DNA of 64,000 bases from Hemileia vastatrix (GCA_030280995.1 JASXTE010000008.1:21937693-22001692); one strand, 5' to 3'. Numbered from the stretch's first letter, positions 1-11,009 are shown. Numbers and translations: made by a program. The notes: generated from the letters alone by a model not told the origin.

Positions 1-15
1 GAATTTTATGGTATC
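1..15 (-). pseudogene. Edge of element G reverse transcriptase fragment
   Basis: These 15 bases abut the first MITE. Read on the minus strand and joined to the sequence at 3942 (after undoing the inversion described in the findings), they continue the LDxNKGYH region of a Ty3/gypsy reverse transcriptase. The remainder of this fragment lies outside the window to the left. Alone the stretch is too short to identify; the call rests on the junction logic. Confidence 0.6.
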
Positions 16-276
16 CACCACACAATATGGGGGGCGGACTTGCTAGCAAGTCCGCAACCTTGGACCCAAACTCACCATAGATTGAACACACATTGAGCTA
101 TTGATAAAGGAACCATACAATCAGGGATGAACACCACTCAGTAGAACAGTTTTAGGTGGGTGTTCAAGTAGAGTTCAGTATGGGTTCAGTATGAGTTCAG
201 TCTGAGTTCCATCTGAGTTCCATCTGAGTTCAGGTTGAGAACTTGCTAGCAAGTCCACCCCCTATATTGCGTAGTG
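16..276 (+). mobile_element. 261-bp MITE, copy 1
   Basis: Non-autonomous DNA element with roughly 40-bp terminal inverted repeats. The left end starts CACCACACAATATGGGGGGC and the right end is the inverse of CACTACGCAATATAGGGGGT. Each terminal repeat contains the perfect palindrome ACTTGCTAGCAAGT. The interior has short direct repeats of a GAGTTCAGT/GAGTTCCATCT type at 170-236. It has the same length as the copies at 3943 and 33265 and is inverted relative to both. It once had a 3-bp ATC duplication: the left copy is 13-15, and the partner is now at 3940-3942 because of an inversion. CACTA-type ends plus 3-bp duplications suggest the CMC/EnSpm group; this assignment is an inference. Confidence 0.9.
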
Positions 277-1145
277 TATTATGCATATTTAGGTCTATAA
301 GTTGGCTTTAACCTCTTAATAGCATATAACTTTTATTTTTCTGCTTATTTTAGGTCATATGGACATATTCAGTGGACTCACAACGCCTACACAAGCATAT
401 ACACCTATTTTAGATGCATATATTCAGTTTGGACAACTTAATCTGCTTCCTTGGATGGTTTTCACAGATTTATGAGTTGGGATATGATTACTGGGTTAAT
501 ATGGATGCTTGGGGATTTTATTTATGGCTTGGAAAGTTAATTTGGTTCCTTTATATGCTTTGGTTTTCATTATATACTCTTTGGATGAGTTATTTTACCT
601 GTTTCTTTATGGTATCCACTTTTATCTGTTTATTCTATTTATGGCATGGGTCTGTGGTATCATTAATTTTGATGAAGGGGCCTTACTGGAGGTCTGGGTG
701 TTGAAACCTCTTGAAGTGGACGCCATGGGGAGTTGATGGGCCCTCACAGTTCTATAATTGCTAGGGATAGAAGTGACATCATCTGGATTGAAGGTCTGTG
801 CACTCCAGTGGATTTGGGTATAAGTAAGGGAGGATTTGACCGGTTATTGGACATCACTTACCTACTACACTTCAAATAAACACTAAAACACAATTATTAT
901 CATATATAAATATATTATAAAGCATTTATAAATTGATATCATCTTTATATAAGCTGTAGCTATATTTTATTGATCTATTTTCCACCACTAGCACGCATAA
1001 AAATCCAAGTATTGTGAGTTTATATTGAGAATAACTATTTTATTAGTCTTCCCCTGAGGTTTAATCACTAAATCATTTATCAATAATTAGTTGTACCATT
1101 AATATTTACTATTAAATAATACTTAGATACTAGCACACACTGACA
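277..1145 (+). repeat. LTR1 fragment, inverted outer part of the 3' LTR of element A
   Basis: Matches the right 870 bases of the LTRs of element B (for example 14318-15184), ending in CACACTGACA. Its missing inner part is 4204-4513 in opposite orientation. 869 plus 310 bases minus the 3-bp ATA duplication gives 1176 bp, the LTR length in element B. It contains an aromatic-rich open frame (509-736) also open in other LTR1 copies; there is no known protein family for it. Confidence 0.88.
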
Positions 1146-1268
1146 GATTCCTTATCCACTAGCCCCGGGGCTAGTGGATAAGAATGTTCCGTAATTAATA
1201 ATTTCTGATCCCAGGAAAAAAAAAGTTCCTGATCCATAATTGAAGATCCCTGAACATTGATACCCCTT
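1146..1268 (-). mobile_element. Displaced left end of Harbinger-like element H1
   Basis: Read on the minus strand it starts AAGGGGTATCAATGTTCAGG, an imperfect match to the inverse of the right end of H1 at 29229 (AGGGGGTACCGATATTGACG). Between this end and the GAATC duplication of element A lies a 32-bp palindrome. Before element A inserted and the MITE inversion occurred, this segment was directly continuous with 13414. The flanking TTT here versus ATT at 29230-29232 may be a decayed 3-bp duplication. Confidence 0.65.
1151..1182. repeat. Perfect 32-bp GC-rich palindrome
   Basis: Both halves match exactly, centred on CCCCGGGG and continuing through CTAGTGGATAAG on the right arm. It sits 86-117 bp inside the left terminal repeat of H1 and immediately beside the insertion site of element A. 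In single-stranded form it would fold into a strong hairpin. Possible roles are a subterminal transposase-binding or hairpin site; the function is unknown. Confidence 0.9.
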
Positions 1269-1861
1269 AAAAAAGCAAAAAAAAAACAACAACAACAACA
1301 ACAACAAAATAAAACAATATTCAAGAATAAAATGATATACAAAAAAGAATTTCTTTTCTTTTCTATTTTAATTTTTTTTCTCTAAATTATTTTTTCTTCC
1401 AATTTTCTTCAAATCAATTCCTTCATCTTCTCCATGACTTTTCAAATTTCCTTTTGACTCTTCTCAAAAACTTCATCACCTCCACAATATCCAACAATTC
1501 TTTGGCTATATCATATTATGCTGAAACCACGATATTCCTGACCTTGTCACATAGACTTTTGAAAAATGACATTTGACAAGCGTGGCATGGTTTCTTGGAC
1601 CATAATTAATCTAAGGCTTCAACTATTAAGTCAGAATCCTTGGTGTTTGGCAGATCATTTTCAATTGGCTGTTTGACCTCAGTAGGAATCTCAGGGGCTG
1701 GCCTACTGGTCAACACTATGGGAATCCCTTCTGCAGTCTCCACCCCCTAATAATTAAAAAAAAGGGGGAGAGATCAGTTACCATCAAAGTAATAAAAAAT
1801 TAAATTAAAAAAAAACACTTACCCCAAATTCAGGGTCAACCTCAAGGAAAAATGGTTTTCT
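1269..1861. other. AT-rich 3' region of element F with antisense gene remnant
   Basis: Lies between the H1 end and the 3' LTR of F (2496-3265). It has an (ACA)n run at 1278-1303 and pyrimidine-rich sequence to about 1390. On the minus strand, 1400-1860 looks like the downstream part of the gene starting at 2203. A possible intron runs from a GTAAGT just downstream of 1860 to an AG near 1748, followed by an interrupted frame containing a CHACQ...C cysteine pair. I see nothing else. Confidence 0.4.
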
Positions 1862-2203
1862 CTACACCATCTCTACTTCCTCTTCATCATCATCCTCAAT
1901 GATTAATTGCTGTCTCTTTGACATGGAGGCTTCCTCCCTTGCTTTCTCTGCAGCAATTGAAACACCCTTGTCTACTTTTACCTCCATCATCCTTTGCTTC
2001 CCTGAGGCTACATCTGTAGCCCAATCATTTATCTTCAACCTCTCCTCCTGACTAAAACCCTCCAATTCATCCACCTCCAGAATACTAGTAGTAGGCACTT
2101 CCCATATGTCTTTGACAACAGCATTTGAGTCAGAGATTGACCAAAACTTTGTATTGGTAAAGGGCTTGGTATTATTGTTGAGAGCCAAGGCATTACATGT
2201 CAC
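1862..2203 (-). CDS. Unassigned acidic protein, probable first exon, antisense to element F
   Basis: A 113-residue open frame starting MTCNALALNN. The middle is rich in charged residues and the end is strongly acidic (EDDDEEEVEM near residues 103-112), after a basic KRQQ stretch. I recognise no family. Downstream on the same strand a GTAAGT...AG intron-like segment and a degraded continuation with clustered cysteines (near 1560-1590) suggest a longer gene. It lies between the pol region and 3' LTR of element F and runs antisense to F, where some plant Ty3/gypsy lineages carry an extra antisense frame; it may equally be an unrelated insertion. Stops downstream suggest a pseudogene. Confidence 0.35.
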   Translation of the reverse strand: MTCNALALNNNTKPFTNTKFWSISDSNAVVKDIWEVPTTSILEVDELEGFSQEERLKINDWATDVASGKQRMMEVKVDKGVSIAAEKAREEASMSKRQQLIIEDDDEEEVEMV

Positions 2204-2495
2204 TCAAGGCCATTGACAAAACTCACACTTCTTGGGAGGACCTCAAGACACTGTACTCTCGACACAAAATAAGTTCATGGCTACCCAGGCCCTACAAGAT
2301 GTCTTGAATTTCCAAGTGGGAGCCCCTTATCAGCTCAAGGGTGAGGAGGCATAGGGGATGGTTTGGTATGTACAGGCATTAAAATTTAAATAGATGAAGT
2401 TGAAGAGATAGAAAAACGGAAGGAGGTGATAGTAAAAAGTTATATAATTAAGTGTTCCCACACTCAACAGAGTTTGGGTTTTACAACTGGGCATC
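2204..2495. other. Unassigned sequence before the 3' LTR of element F
   Basis: No confident gene. A purine-rich stretch at about 2391-2455 might be a decayed polypurine tract for LTR3 but is not adjacent to the LTR. A short plus-strand stretch near 2225-2350 reads like protein in broken frames and matches nothing I recognise. Confidence 0.3.
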
Positions 2496-3265
2496 TGTCA
2501 AGCACTATGTGACACTCAAAGCAAAAATACCTCAATTACACCACTATTCATGCCTAACTCCTAGTGATACACAAAAAGAAATCTTGGAACAATTACATTC
2601 TATTGTGTTCTTGAATTAGCTGCACTATTCAAACTGTAAAGTATCCTAAATTTAAATATGCTTATACTTTTCAAACATTAGAAATCTACAGGCACTCTAG
2701 TGCTAAAGTTGAGTCAATGTTTAAAAGGGGTAATTGTGGGTCTGAGGGTAAATTAGGAGGTCTGTGATAGAAGGGATATAAAGTTAGATTATTGAGAGAA
2801 TTACAGTGAGTTAAATGGGTCTGTGAGTATATGGTAACTGGGTAATTAATGGGTCAGTGCAAGGAAGAATAGGATATTTAAAGGGGGGTACTTTGGTTTG
2901 ATATTTCTCTAGAATTATATTATAAAATACATTTGTGATAGTAGTATAATTCTTATTAGGCTATTATAATAATTGTACTTCTCTCTCTTAATAATAAATT
3001 TTATTAAAATCCTAAATACTTAAATCTTCCCTTTGATTATTAAGTTTCAACCCTTTGTGAGATTCACCATAATAGTTAGTGTCCCTACATTATACATTAA
3101 TTATTCCTCAAAGAGTATTAGGAACCATTCTTATTTTCTCATTTCTATCTTCAAATCACTTCCTTGAAGTAATCCTCTGTCCTTCAAAGTTGTAATTTCC
3201 TTCATCCTTTTATCTCACTTAATTTTAGATCATCCTCGACCTTGTGCATAGGTTGTCTGTTGACA
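2496..3265 (+). repeat. LTR3, displaced 3' LTR of element F
   Basis: Begins TGTCAAGCAC and ends GTTGACA, 770 bp. It aligns along its whole length with 37167-37935 (769 bp) on the opposite strand. It is followed by AGTAC (3266-3270), the same 5-bp duplication that flanks the far side of the F 5' LTR (GTACT at 37936-37940). It therefore marks the other end of element F, although about 34 kb of nested sequence and an inversion now separate the two LTRs. Confidence 0.88.
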
Positions 3266-3942
3266 AGTACTTAACCCCATTGACAAATACAAAGCTTCTG
3301 ATTTCTTCAAAGCATCAACATGGTTATGTATGAGTAACTTTTGCCTTTGTATTAATGAATAATAATAAATTTAGTAAACTTTTTATCATTGTTAATGGAA
3401 TTCTGAAAAACATTTTTGTATAATTAGACCCTGAAAAGGAATAGAAACCAGTGAAATGTAACTTCTGGAAAGAGAAATTTCCAAATCATCATTTGGAACT
3501 CAGATAAATGAAACTGAAAAAACAAATATTTTGGATTTTATTAAGGCATTTTAAATTTCTTTTGAACATGGGACTAATGAACTTAGCCTTGTGAAGTATC
3601 ATGAGATGAATATTAACTTAATCTGTGAACTGGATAATATTCCTGTTAACCTAAAAAAGAAACCATATCCTTCTTTACCAAAGATGAGGAAGTAAATTGA
3701 GTAAAACACTCAAATATTATTGAAAATGAGTATTATTTAAAAGGTGGAAGTTACACCAAAATATTGTGTGATATTATCAGTGCTTATCTCTTATGAGAAA
3801 GATACGGTAAGACTTCGTGGTTATCATAGAGCATAAAATACATTCACTGTGGATGATATTTACCAATTTCCAATTATTACCTCTCTAAATGCTACCCTGA
3901 AAGGATCTAAGTAAATAAGCTTATTAGATTTAAATAAAGGAT
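3266..3942 (+). pseudogene. Element G fragment: protease end to reverse transcriptase
   Basis: Resembles element B 18165-18945 and the corresponding part of element A: the FFxxxHQHGYV stretch after the protease, the segment before reverse transcriptase, then PVLISYEKD and a YRA...FTVDDIY stretch, ending in LDLNK at the MITE. Many stops. Its start (AGTACTTAACCCC) is the exact continuation of element G, broken at 37940 by F. In the original arrangement it lay on the minus strand; the inversion put it on plus. Confidence 0.8.
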
Positions 3943-4203
3943 CACTACGCAATATAGGGGGTGGACTTGCTAGCAAGTCCTCAACCTGAACTCAGATGGA
4001 ACTCAGATGGAACTCAGACTGAACTCAGACTGAACCCATACTGAACTCTACTTGAACACCCACCTAAAACTGTTCTGCTGAGTGGTGTTCATCCCTGATT
4101 GTATGGTTCCTTTATCAATAGCTCAATGTGTGTTCAATCTATGGTGAGTTTGGGTCCAAGGTTGCGGACTTGCTAGCAAGTCCGCCCCCCATATTGTGTG
4201 GTG
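3943..4203 (-). mobile_element. 261-bp MITE, copy 2
   Basis: Begins CACTACGCAATATAGGGGGT and ends in the inverse of CACCACACAATATGGGGGGC, exactly 261 bp and inverted relative to copy 1. It was inserted in the 3' LTR of element A with an ATA duplication (right copy 4204-4206; the left copy is now at 277-279 as TAT, read inverted). Copies 1 and 2 are the breakpoints of the inversion of 277-3942. Confidence 0.9.
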
Positions 4204-4513
4204 ATAGAACTACATATTTCACTGAATATGAGGTTTGTGTATACATATAAGCTTATGTATGTGTATAATTACTTTATATCACTTAAGATAAGTATATTAT
4301 CACTCTATTAACCCCTTAATAAGTATTATTAGGCTATGGATAAACTATTTAAACTACTATAAGTCATATAATAGTGTAATATTTATATATATATGTATTA
4401 TAACCATAAATATAAGTATTATAACCTTATTTTAAGTTATAATCTTAATGTAATTAAGGTTATCATATTTAAAACATAAAAATTGCTCAGTCCTGAAGAT
4501 ACCTAGTTTGACA
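4204..4513 (-). repeat. LTR1 fragment, inner part of the 3' LTR of element A
   Basis: Matches 13100-13413 and the inverse of the first 310 bases of the element B LTRs. It ends CTAGTTTGACA, where other copies have CTAGGCTGACA. The remainder of this LTR is at 277-1145. Confidence 0.88.
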
Positions 4514-4524
4514 CTCCCTCACCC
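4514..4524 (-). other. Polypurine tract of element A
   Basis: On the minus strand reads GGGTGAGGGAG directly upstream of the 3' LTR, preceded by a T-rich stretch. The same 11-mer, or GAGTGAGGGAG, abuts the 3' LTRs of elements B, D and E. Plus-strand DNA synthesis primes from such tracts in LTR elements. Confidence 0.8.
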
Positions 4525-4630
4525 AAAAAAACAATAAAAAAAATGTTAAGACATTTTAATTAATAAGTAAGGAGTGAATAGAAAAATAATTTAAAAATTT
4601 CTATGATACATATACTGAATTTTAACATTA

Positions 4631-7600
4631 TTATTTGAGTTTAAACTTTTTCAAGAGATTTTTTAGATCAGAGATTTCATTTTCTGGAATCCACTGGTCA
4701 TATTTACTTGATTTATTCTTAAACCTTAATAGATACTCAACTCCCTTTTCTTTAGTAAGGTGTCTCTTTTTAATTATCTTTTCAATTTCTGCCTTTTCAA
4801 CTATTTCTTCAGGTTGCTGTTTATGTTTTCCAGATATTCTTGGAAATAGAGCAGTATCATTAAAATGGTATGGTTTTATAAGAGAAATAGGAAGTACTGG
4901 ATGTTTTCTATCATATGGTGCATATAGAATAACTTCAACAGCATTGTTACCAACCATCTTTTTTACTACAAATAGTCCAATGAATGGATCTTTCAATTTA
5001 ACATTACCATTTAAATTGAAATTTAGTGTAGAAATAAGGACTTCATCACCCTCTTTGAACATTTGTTCTTTATAGGATTTATCCCATCTTTTCTTCTCAT
5101 ACTCAAATGCCTTATTTATACATTCATGAGCATACTTTCTGCATAATTCTTGCATCTGAAGAAAAGATTTTGTACCTGGATGGATATCCAATCTAGTTTA
5201 TTTATTAAGAGTTTTAGCAGGGGTATTAGGTAAATAACCCAACCATACTTCAAATGGCTTTTTGCCAGTGACAAAATGTACTGTACTATTGTATGCAAAT
5301 TCTAAACCTGGGATAAGGGTTACCCAATCAAGGCTGAATTTTTCATTGTCTTTAAAGTCAAGACCAAAAGCAAAATATCTTCTTATCATATCTTATAAAG
5401 TTTGTATCATTCTTTCTTCTAGCCCATTAGTTTGTGGATGGTGTGCTGTAGAAAGTTTTGATTGACACCCTGAAACATCAATAAGTGATGTACAGAACTC
5501 AGAATTAAATTTAGGATCTCTGTCTGAGACTATTGCTTTGGGGAAATCTGCTATATTTAACATTTGTGTCCACCATAAAAAAGCTAAGTCCTTTGAAGAA
5601 ACTTCTTTGTGGGTAGGAATAAATTTACACATTTTTGTAAATCTATCTACAATTACACAGCAGGAGTTATAACTCTTATGCCCTGCTATTGGAAAACCTG
5701 ATACAAAGTCCATGTTAACTATTTCCCATGGATCTTTTGGTTGCTCAAGTTGTTGTAATAAACCAGCTCTTTTTCCTGTTAATCTTTAAGATTTTTGACA
5801 AGAATCAAATGTCTCAACATATTTTTGAACATCATCAGACATATTAATCCACCAAGCTGTATTTTTTACTCTGGTTAATATTTTATGGAAGTCACAATGA
5901 CCTGCTAATATATCATCATGACATATGCTTAACATTAACTCCTTCATTGAAGGACAAATTATATAATTACATTGCTTAATATCATCCTGTAATATATAAA
6001 ACCATCCCAATGAAAAGTTTTCATTTTTCTAATGCTTCATTATACTTTTGTGGTAATTTTTTTATTAAAACACTCATTGAAGCATTAGATGGATAATTTA
6101 ATATTGTAGCAAGTTTACTCAAGTCAGGATCTGAAGCATAATTATCAAGAATTGATTGCATGAATTCATCCTCAAGATCTACAATATAAATGACATAAAT
6201 GTTTATAACCTCTGTTTCAGGAACAAAAGCAGGATTATCATCATTATTGGGTAGAGGTACTCTACATAACAGATCTACATTAGAGAGTAAGGTTCTTTCT
6301 CTATGTGTAATAGTCATCTATCCTCTGTATTCATGTAAAGCTAATTACCATCTAAAAATATGTCTATTAGGAGTTTTCATGTTTAAGAGTGACTTAACTG
6401 CACTACAGTCAGTAATTAACTCAAGTTTTTGGTCTTCAAGGTAATAATGAAGCTTCTCAAGAACCCATACTACCGCCAAACATTCAATTTGATCACAAAG
6501 ATATTTCAATTCACTACTTCTTAGAGTACGTGAAATATAGCAAATAACTACTTCTGACATTCTCCCTTCAATAAGTTGTTTTTGATGAAATGCAGCACCC
6601 AGACCAATAAAACTTGCATCTGTATACAATACAAAAGGCAATTGGAAATCTGGTAATCCCAAGATAGGAGCGTACATTAAACATTCTTTCAACTTATAAA
6701 AAGCCTGTTGTCTTTCATTATTCTAAATGAAAGATTCTGATTTATTTATCAGTGTGGTCAATGGTGCAGCAATAAATTGGTAGTTCTTTATATATTGTCT
6801 ATAATAACCACACATACCAAGAAAAGAATGTACATCCTTTACATTTTGAGTAATTCCAAAATTCTTGATTGCAGCCACCTTATTTTGGTCTACACATATT
6901 TGTAAGCCAGATAAAATATAACCAAGCACTTTTAAAGACTTAAACCCAAATTTACATTTTTTCAATGCAAGGGTAATTTTTATTTCATCCATTTTTTGAA
7001 ATACCTTCATTAAATGGATTAAGTGTGCATCAAATGTCTTAGAGAACACTATGAAGGTATCAATGTATACCATTAACCATCCCTCAATCATTTCATTATG
7101 GAATGTTATATCTATTAACTTCTGAAATACTGGAATAGCATTTTTTGGTCCAAATAGCATCCTGACATATTTATATATTCCAATATGTGTTGTTATCAAC
7201 AAAAAGTTCTGTGAATTCTTTTCTACAGGAATATGATTGTACCCTTTATTTCCATCTAGGCAACTCATATACTTAGCGCCTTTGAGGGTAGAATGTATAG
7301 AGGCAATCCTTGGCATGGGATAAATATCATCCACAGTAAATCAATTTAATGCTCTATAATCACCGCACAGTCTTGCTTTATCTTGTTCATAAGAGATTAG
7401 CACTGGTGATATTACACAATATTTTGGTGTAGTTTCAACCTTTTCAAGAATGTTCATTTTTAATAAAATCTTAAGACTTTCCTCTACGTTTTTCCTCTTC
7501 ATTGGTGAAGCAGGGTATGGTTCCTTTCAAAGACTAGCAGGAATATTATCCATATAACAGGTTAAATTTATTTTCATCTCATGATATTTTACAAGGCCAA

Positions 7601-8300
7601 GTTCATTGGTTCCATGTGAAAAAGACATTGGAAATGATTTAATTAAGTCCAAAATATTTGTTTTCTCAGCTTTACTTATCTGAGTGCCAAACGATGCTTT
7701 TGAAATTTCTGTTTCCAGAAGTTCCATATTATTGGATTCTCTTCCTTTGCAAGGAATATTTATTACTGAATCAATGTGTAAGACTGTTTTAAAAGAATTT
7801 TTTTTAAATTTCCTTTTACCATTCATGCCAATTGTAAAACTATTATTAGAAGGGTTTAATTTTACACCAAACCTAGTCAGAATGTGATTTCCAATGAAAA
7901 AACAGTTACTAAAATTAGTATTGTCCATTACTACAAAGCCACAAGTTTCTCTAACATAACCATTTTGTTGTTTAAAGAAAAAAGCAGCTTTGTATCTACC
8001 AATGGGGTGTAGTACTGATCCAAAAACTCTCAAATATTTACTTTGAAGGGGTTCAAGCTTTGACTTATACTCACTATCAATTTTCTGTAATGTATTTGTA
8101 GAAACAACAGAATCAGCAGCTCCTGTGTCCAATACAATATTTACATTTTCTCCAGAAATGATAGCTGAAACCATGATAGGTGTCATTTTCAAGTTATCAG
8201 ATTGTATATCCTTAATGATTTCAGCATCCTAGAAATTCATTAAAAGTTCATTTTAGTCCATACTTAATATTGGAATTTCAAAGATAGACAAATCATCTCC
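4631..8300 (-). pseudogene. Element A pol pseudogene (protease-RT-RNase H-integrase-chromodomain)
   Basis: Broken into several frames. In coding order: aspartic protease with IVLDTGAAD (about 8120); reverse transcriptase with LDGNKGYNHIPVEKN and a YIDT box in place of YIDD (about 7060-7090); RNase H with FVLYTDASFIGLGA (about 6610-6640) and ITDCSAVKSL; integrase zinc region HDDILAGH...CDSCQ; integrase core with VIVDRF, VSDRDPKF and HHPQTNGLEERM; a GPF-type module with HPVLPISLIKPY; and a C-terminal chromodomain-like segment YLLRFKNKSS...WIPENEI. This order is that of a Ty3/gypsy chromovirus. Stops and frameshifts occur between most segments, so it is dead. Confidence 0.9.
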
Positions 8301-8399
8301 CAACATACAGACTTCATTTTCATCTCTATATGAGATATTACTATCATACTCACTTGGATATTTACTTTTTTCTGTTTCAATTTCAGATTAATGCTGATT

Positions 8400-10501
8400 T
8401 TCAACAATATTTATATTCTTCTCACATTTGTGACCTTTATTTCAAGGTTTATTACACCTATAACAAGTATTAGTTTCATAGTTTTTAGGTACTACAGGTG
8501 CAGTAGGTTTTTTCTGCTTCTCCTGAGGTGTTTTTGAACTCTGATTTTTCACAGGTTCATTATTTTGTTAATACGTGGTGTACCTTGCTTCATACTTATG
8601 GTTTAATAATATTTCATTTAAAATATTAATAAATTGAGAGTAATCATTAACCATTATTGTTCTAGCTACAAAAATGTCTCTGACAAATATAGGTAATTTA
8701 TATATTAACTTATCTTTCCATAAGTTAAAATACATTTTTGGCTCAATGGCTTTTAATATTTTATTTAAATTCATTAAAAATACCACAGGTTTGTTGCCAT
8801 TTGATGGATTATACCTAGTTTTCTCATATAATCTTTCCTGAGTGAGCCTAAATTTAGAGCCTCCAAATTGTTTTTCAATTAGTTTTTTCCATTCAGTCCA
8901 AGAGTAATCTCTACCCTCACTCAAAACAGCTTCAAACCATAATATAGCAACATCCTTAAATAAAGAGATCAATTTTGATGTTATTTATTCATCTGGTAAC
9001 TTATATGAGAATTTTAAGTTTTCAATTCTTTGAATAAAATGTTATCAATGAGTGCTGGCTTCCCCATCATAAGTTGGGTACTGATCAATCTTTGGCCAGT
9101 TCTTTTGATTGGATTTTATTTCACTAATCTTAGGTAAATTCAATAACTCATTTACACTGGATAAATGGTCTTGTATTTCCTCTTGCACGGATTTGTGACT
9201 TACATTCGTATTTTCAGACTTGACACTACCACAAAATAGTTTTTTTTGTGGTGGTATGGGAAATGATTGAGATTTGTTTTTTCCAATGAAAGGATTATTT
9301 TTATACTGTGTACACTTATGATTATCCTGATTCATTAGTAGATTAGCAGTTTAAATCTCAACTTTAGTTAATCTTTGTAACAGATCAGAGACACTCTGAT
9401 TTGTTTGTACAAAAGATAACTTAGTTCTTGATTCATATTTTAATAAATGTGCTTCATACAGTTTCTCTAACACACAGAATTTTTTTTGAAAGTTCACTAT
9501 ATTTATTACTTAAAGAATCATATTTAAGAGTTAGAGCCAAGTGTTCATTCTCTAATTCTTTATTTCATGTTGCCAGTTGAGAAATGTTCAATTTCAAGGA
9601 AAAAATTGTATCACTTGTGAGCTAAATCGTCTGTTCCTCACACTCATTCATTCTATTACATAATGCTGAAACAATTCTATGGAAAGTTGGGTTATTATTA
9701 AAATACTCCATTTCTTCCTTCTCAATTTTTTTCACTGTTTGGTGAACTTCTCATCTCACTAATAAGTGGTGGCAACTGAGGGTTAACTGTATTATTATTA
9801 TCAATAGTACTGTTGTTATTAACAAAAGATAAATCAGGTGTATCTACATCAAAGCCTAATTGTCTTAAGTCCTCCTCAATTTTCTGTACAGATTTTACAT
9901 CAATAACATTACCTATATTGTAATAATCAGTATTGTGTTCAATCTGAGAGGGTAATCTATTTACCACGGGATAGGAGAAAGCCCTTACTCTTGGCACTTT
10001 TGCTTTCTTTGTAGGGGTGGGCTGAGGCAGTCTGATGAGGGGGTGGATCCCTGTTGCAATTGTGGCTTGACCACTTCTGGTGGAACCAATCCCACTTCCA
10101 TTTCTCTACAAATATTTTTTCCTGGGAATGATGTGATCCTCCTTGAGTAGGGGTTTGTTGGCTTGTCTTCCCTACCTTTAACTACGCCAAGGTTTGATTC
10201 ATTTTTTGGAACCCCACCTTGCAGTTGTTTTGAAACTGCTCTACCTCCTTTAGCATGGTAGGTTTTTATTAATCTAGTTTCAGAACCTGTTTGGACAGAT
10301 GAGACAGTTGATCCAGCAGAGGAGGTGAAGTCTTTTTTATTGTTATCTTTTTAGAAGGGCGTCCATTTCCTCTTTACTCATAGACTCTGGTTGTGTGTAG
10401 GATTGAACCTCCATGGTGATGTCCTGGAGCATTGTTTTTAGCTTTAGTAATGATGTTATAAGCAGGATTTTTGCTTACATTGTCCTGTGGAGCACTCATT
10501 G
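8400..10501 (-). pseudogene. Element A gag pseudogene
   Basis: Starts MSAPQDN at 10501. Includes the PRVRAFSYPVVNRLPSQ segment (9722-9997), a coiled-coil-like stretch, a capsid-like domain with VAILWFEAVLSEGRDYSWTEWKKLIEKQFGGSKF (8568-8972), and near 8430-8470 an unusual zinc-knuckle-like CYxC...KGHKC. Frames are broken by several stops. Element B has a homologous gag in the same order. Confidence 0.85.
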
Positions 10502-11003
10502 TGACTTAAGTAACAGTTCTTTACGTCTACAAAAGGGAAAACCTATATGTTAATTAGTGGACAAAAAATATTAGCAATAAAATTACTAATAAAAGCACAG
10601 AAGCTTACCCTGAATTTAAATCTTTATTTGTTTAAATAAAATATAAGAAAAATTCGGAAAACTCTGATAAAAAAAATAAGTTTAACTATTACTTTATAAG
10701 GATGAATAATTAGCTTAAAAAGATTTAAAGAAATACCAATTTAATTGGGTTTTATATTGGTGGCCAAATACCAAGTGAAATTGGGTATATATTGGGTACA
10801 GTTACTACTGTAAATACCTAACTTTTATTATAAAAAATTTATACAATTATTATAAGGGTTCTTTTTCGCAATTACTGAGCTAAAATGACCTACTAATGTT
10901 CTGCAGACCCAAATATTTGGTTTGTTTGAGATATACTAGAGAAAAAATCACTTCCTAAGGCTTATACTAAATAATAAGGAATAACTAAGAAAAGACCCCC
11001 GAT
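10502..11003 (-). other. Element A leader and primer-binding region
   Basis: Non-coding leader between the 5' LTR and gag. Next to the LTR it reads AATCGGGGGTCTTTTC on the minus strand. The matching position of element B (15185) has ATTGGGGGTCTTTCC and element G has a related AATTGGGTGTCTTTC. This conserved block is the candidate primer-binding site; it does not start with TGG as a usual tRNA-complementary site would. Confidence 0.5.
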
Positions 11004-11009
11004 TGTCAG

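Noticed and set aside
1130..1342. Minus-strand frame with a Cys-rich run
   Set aside because: The Cys run comes from an (ACA)n microsatellite; the frame crosses the junction between H1 and LTR1 and the palindrome.
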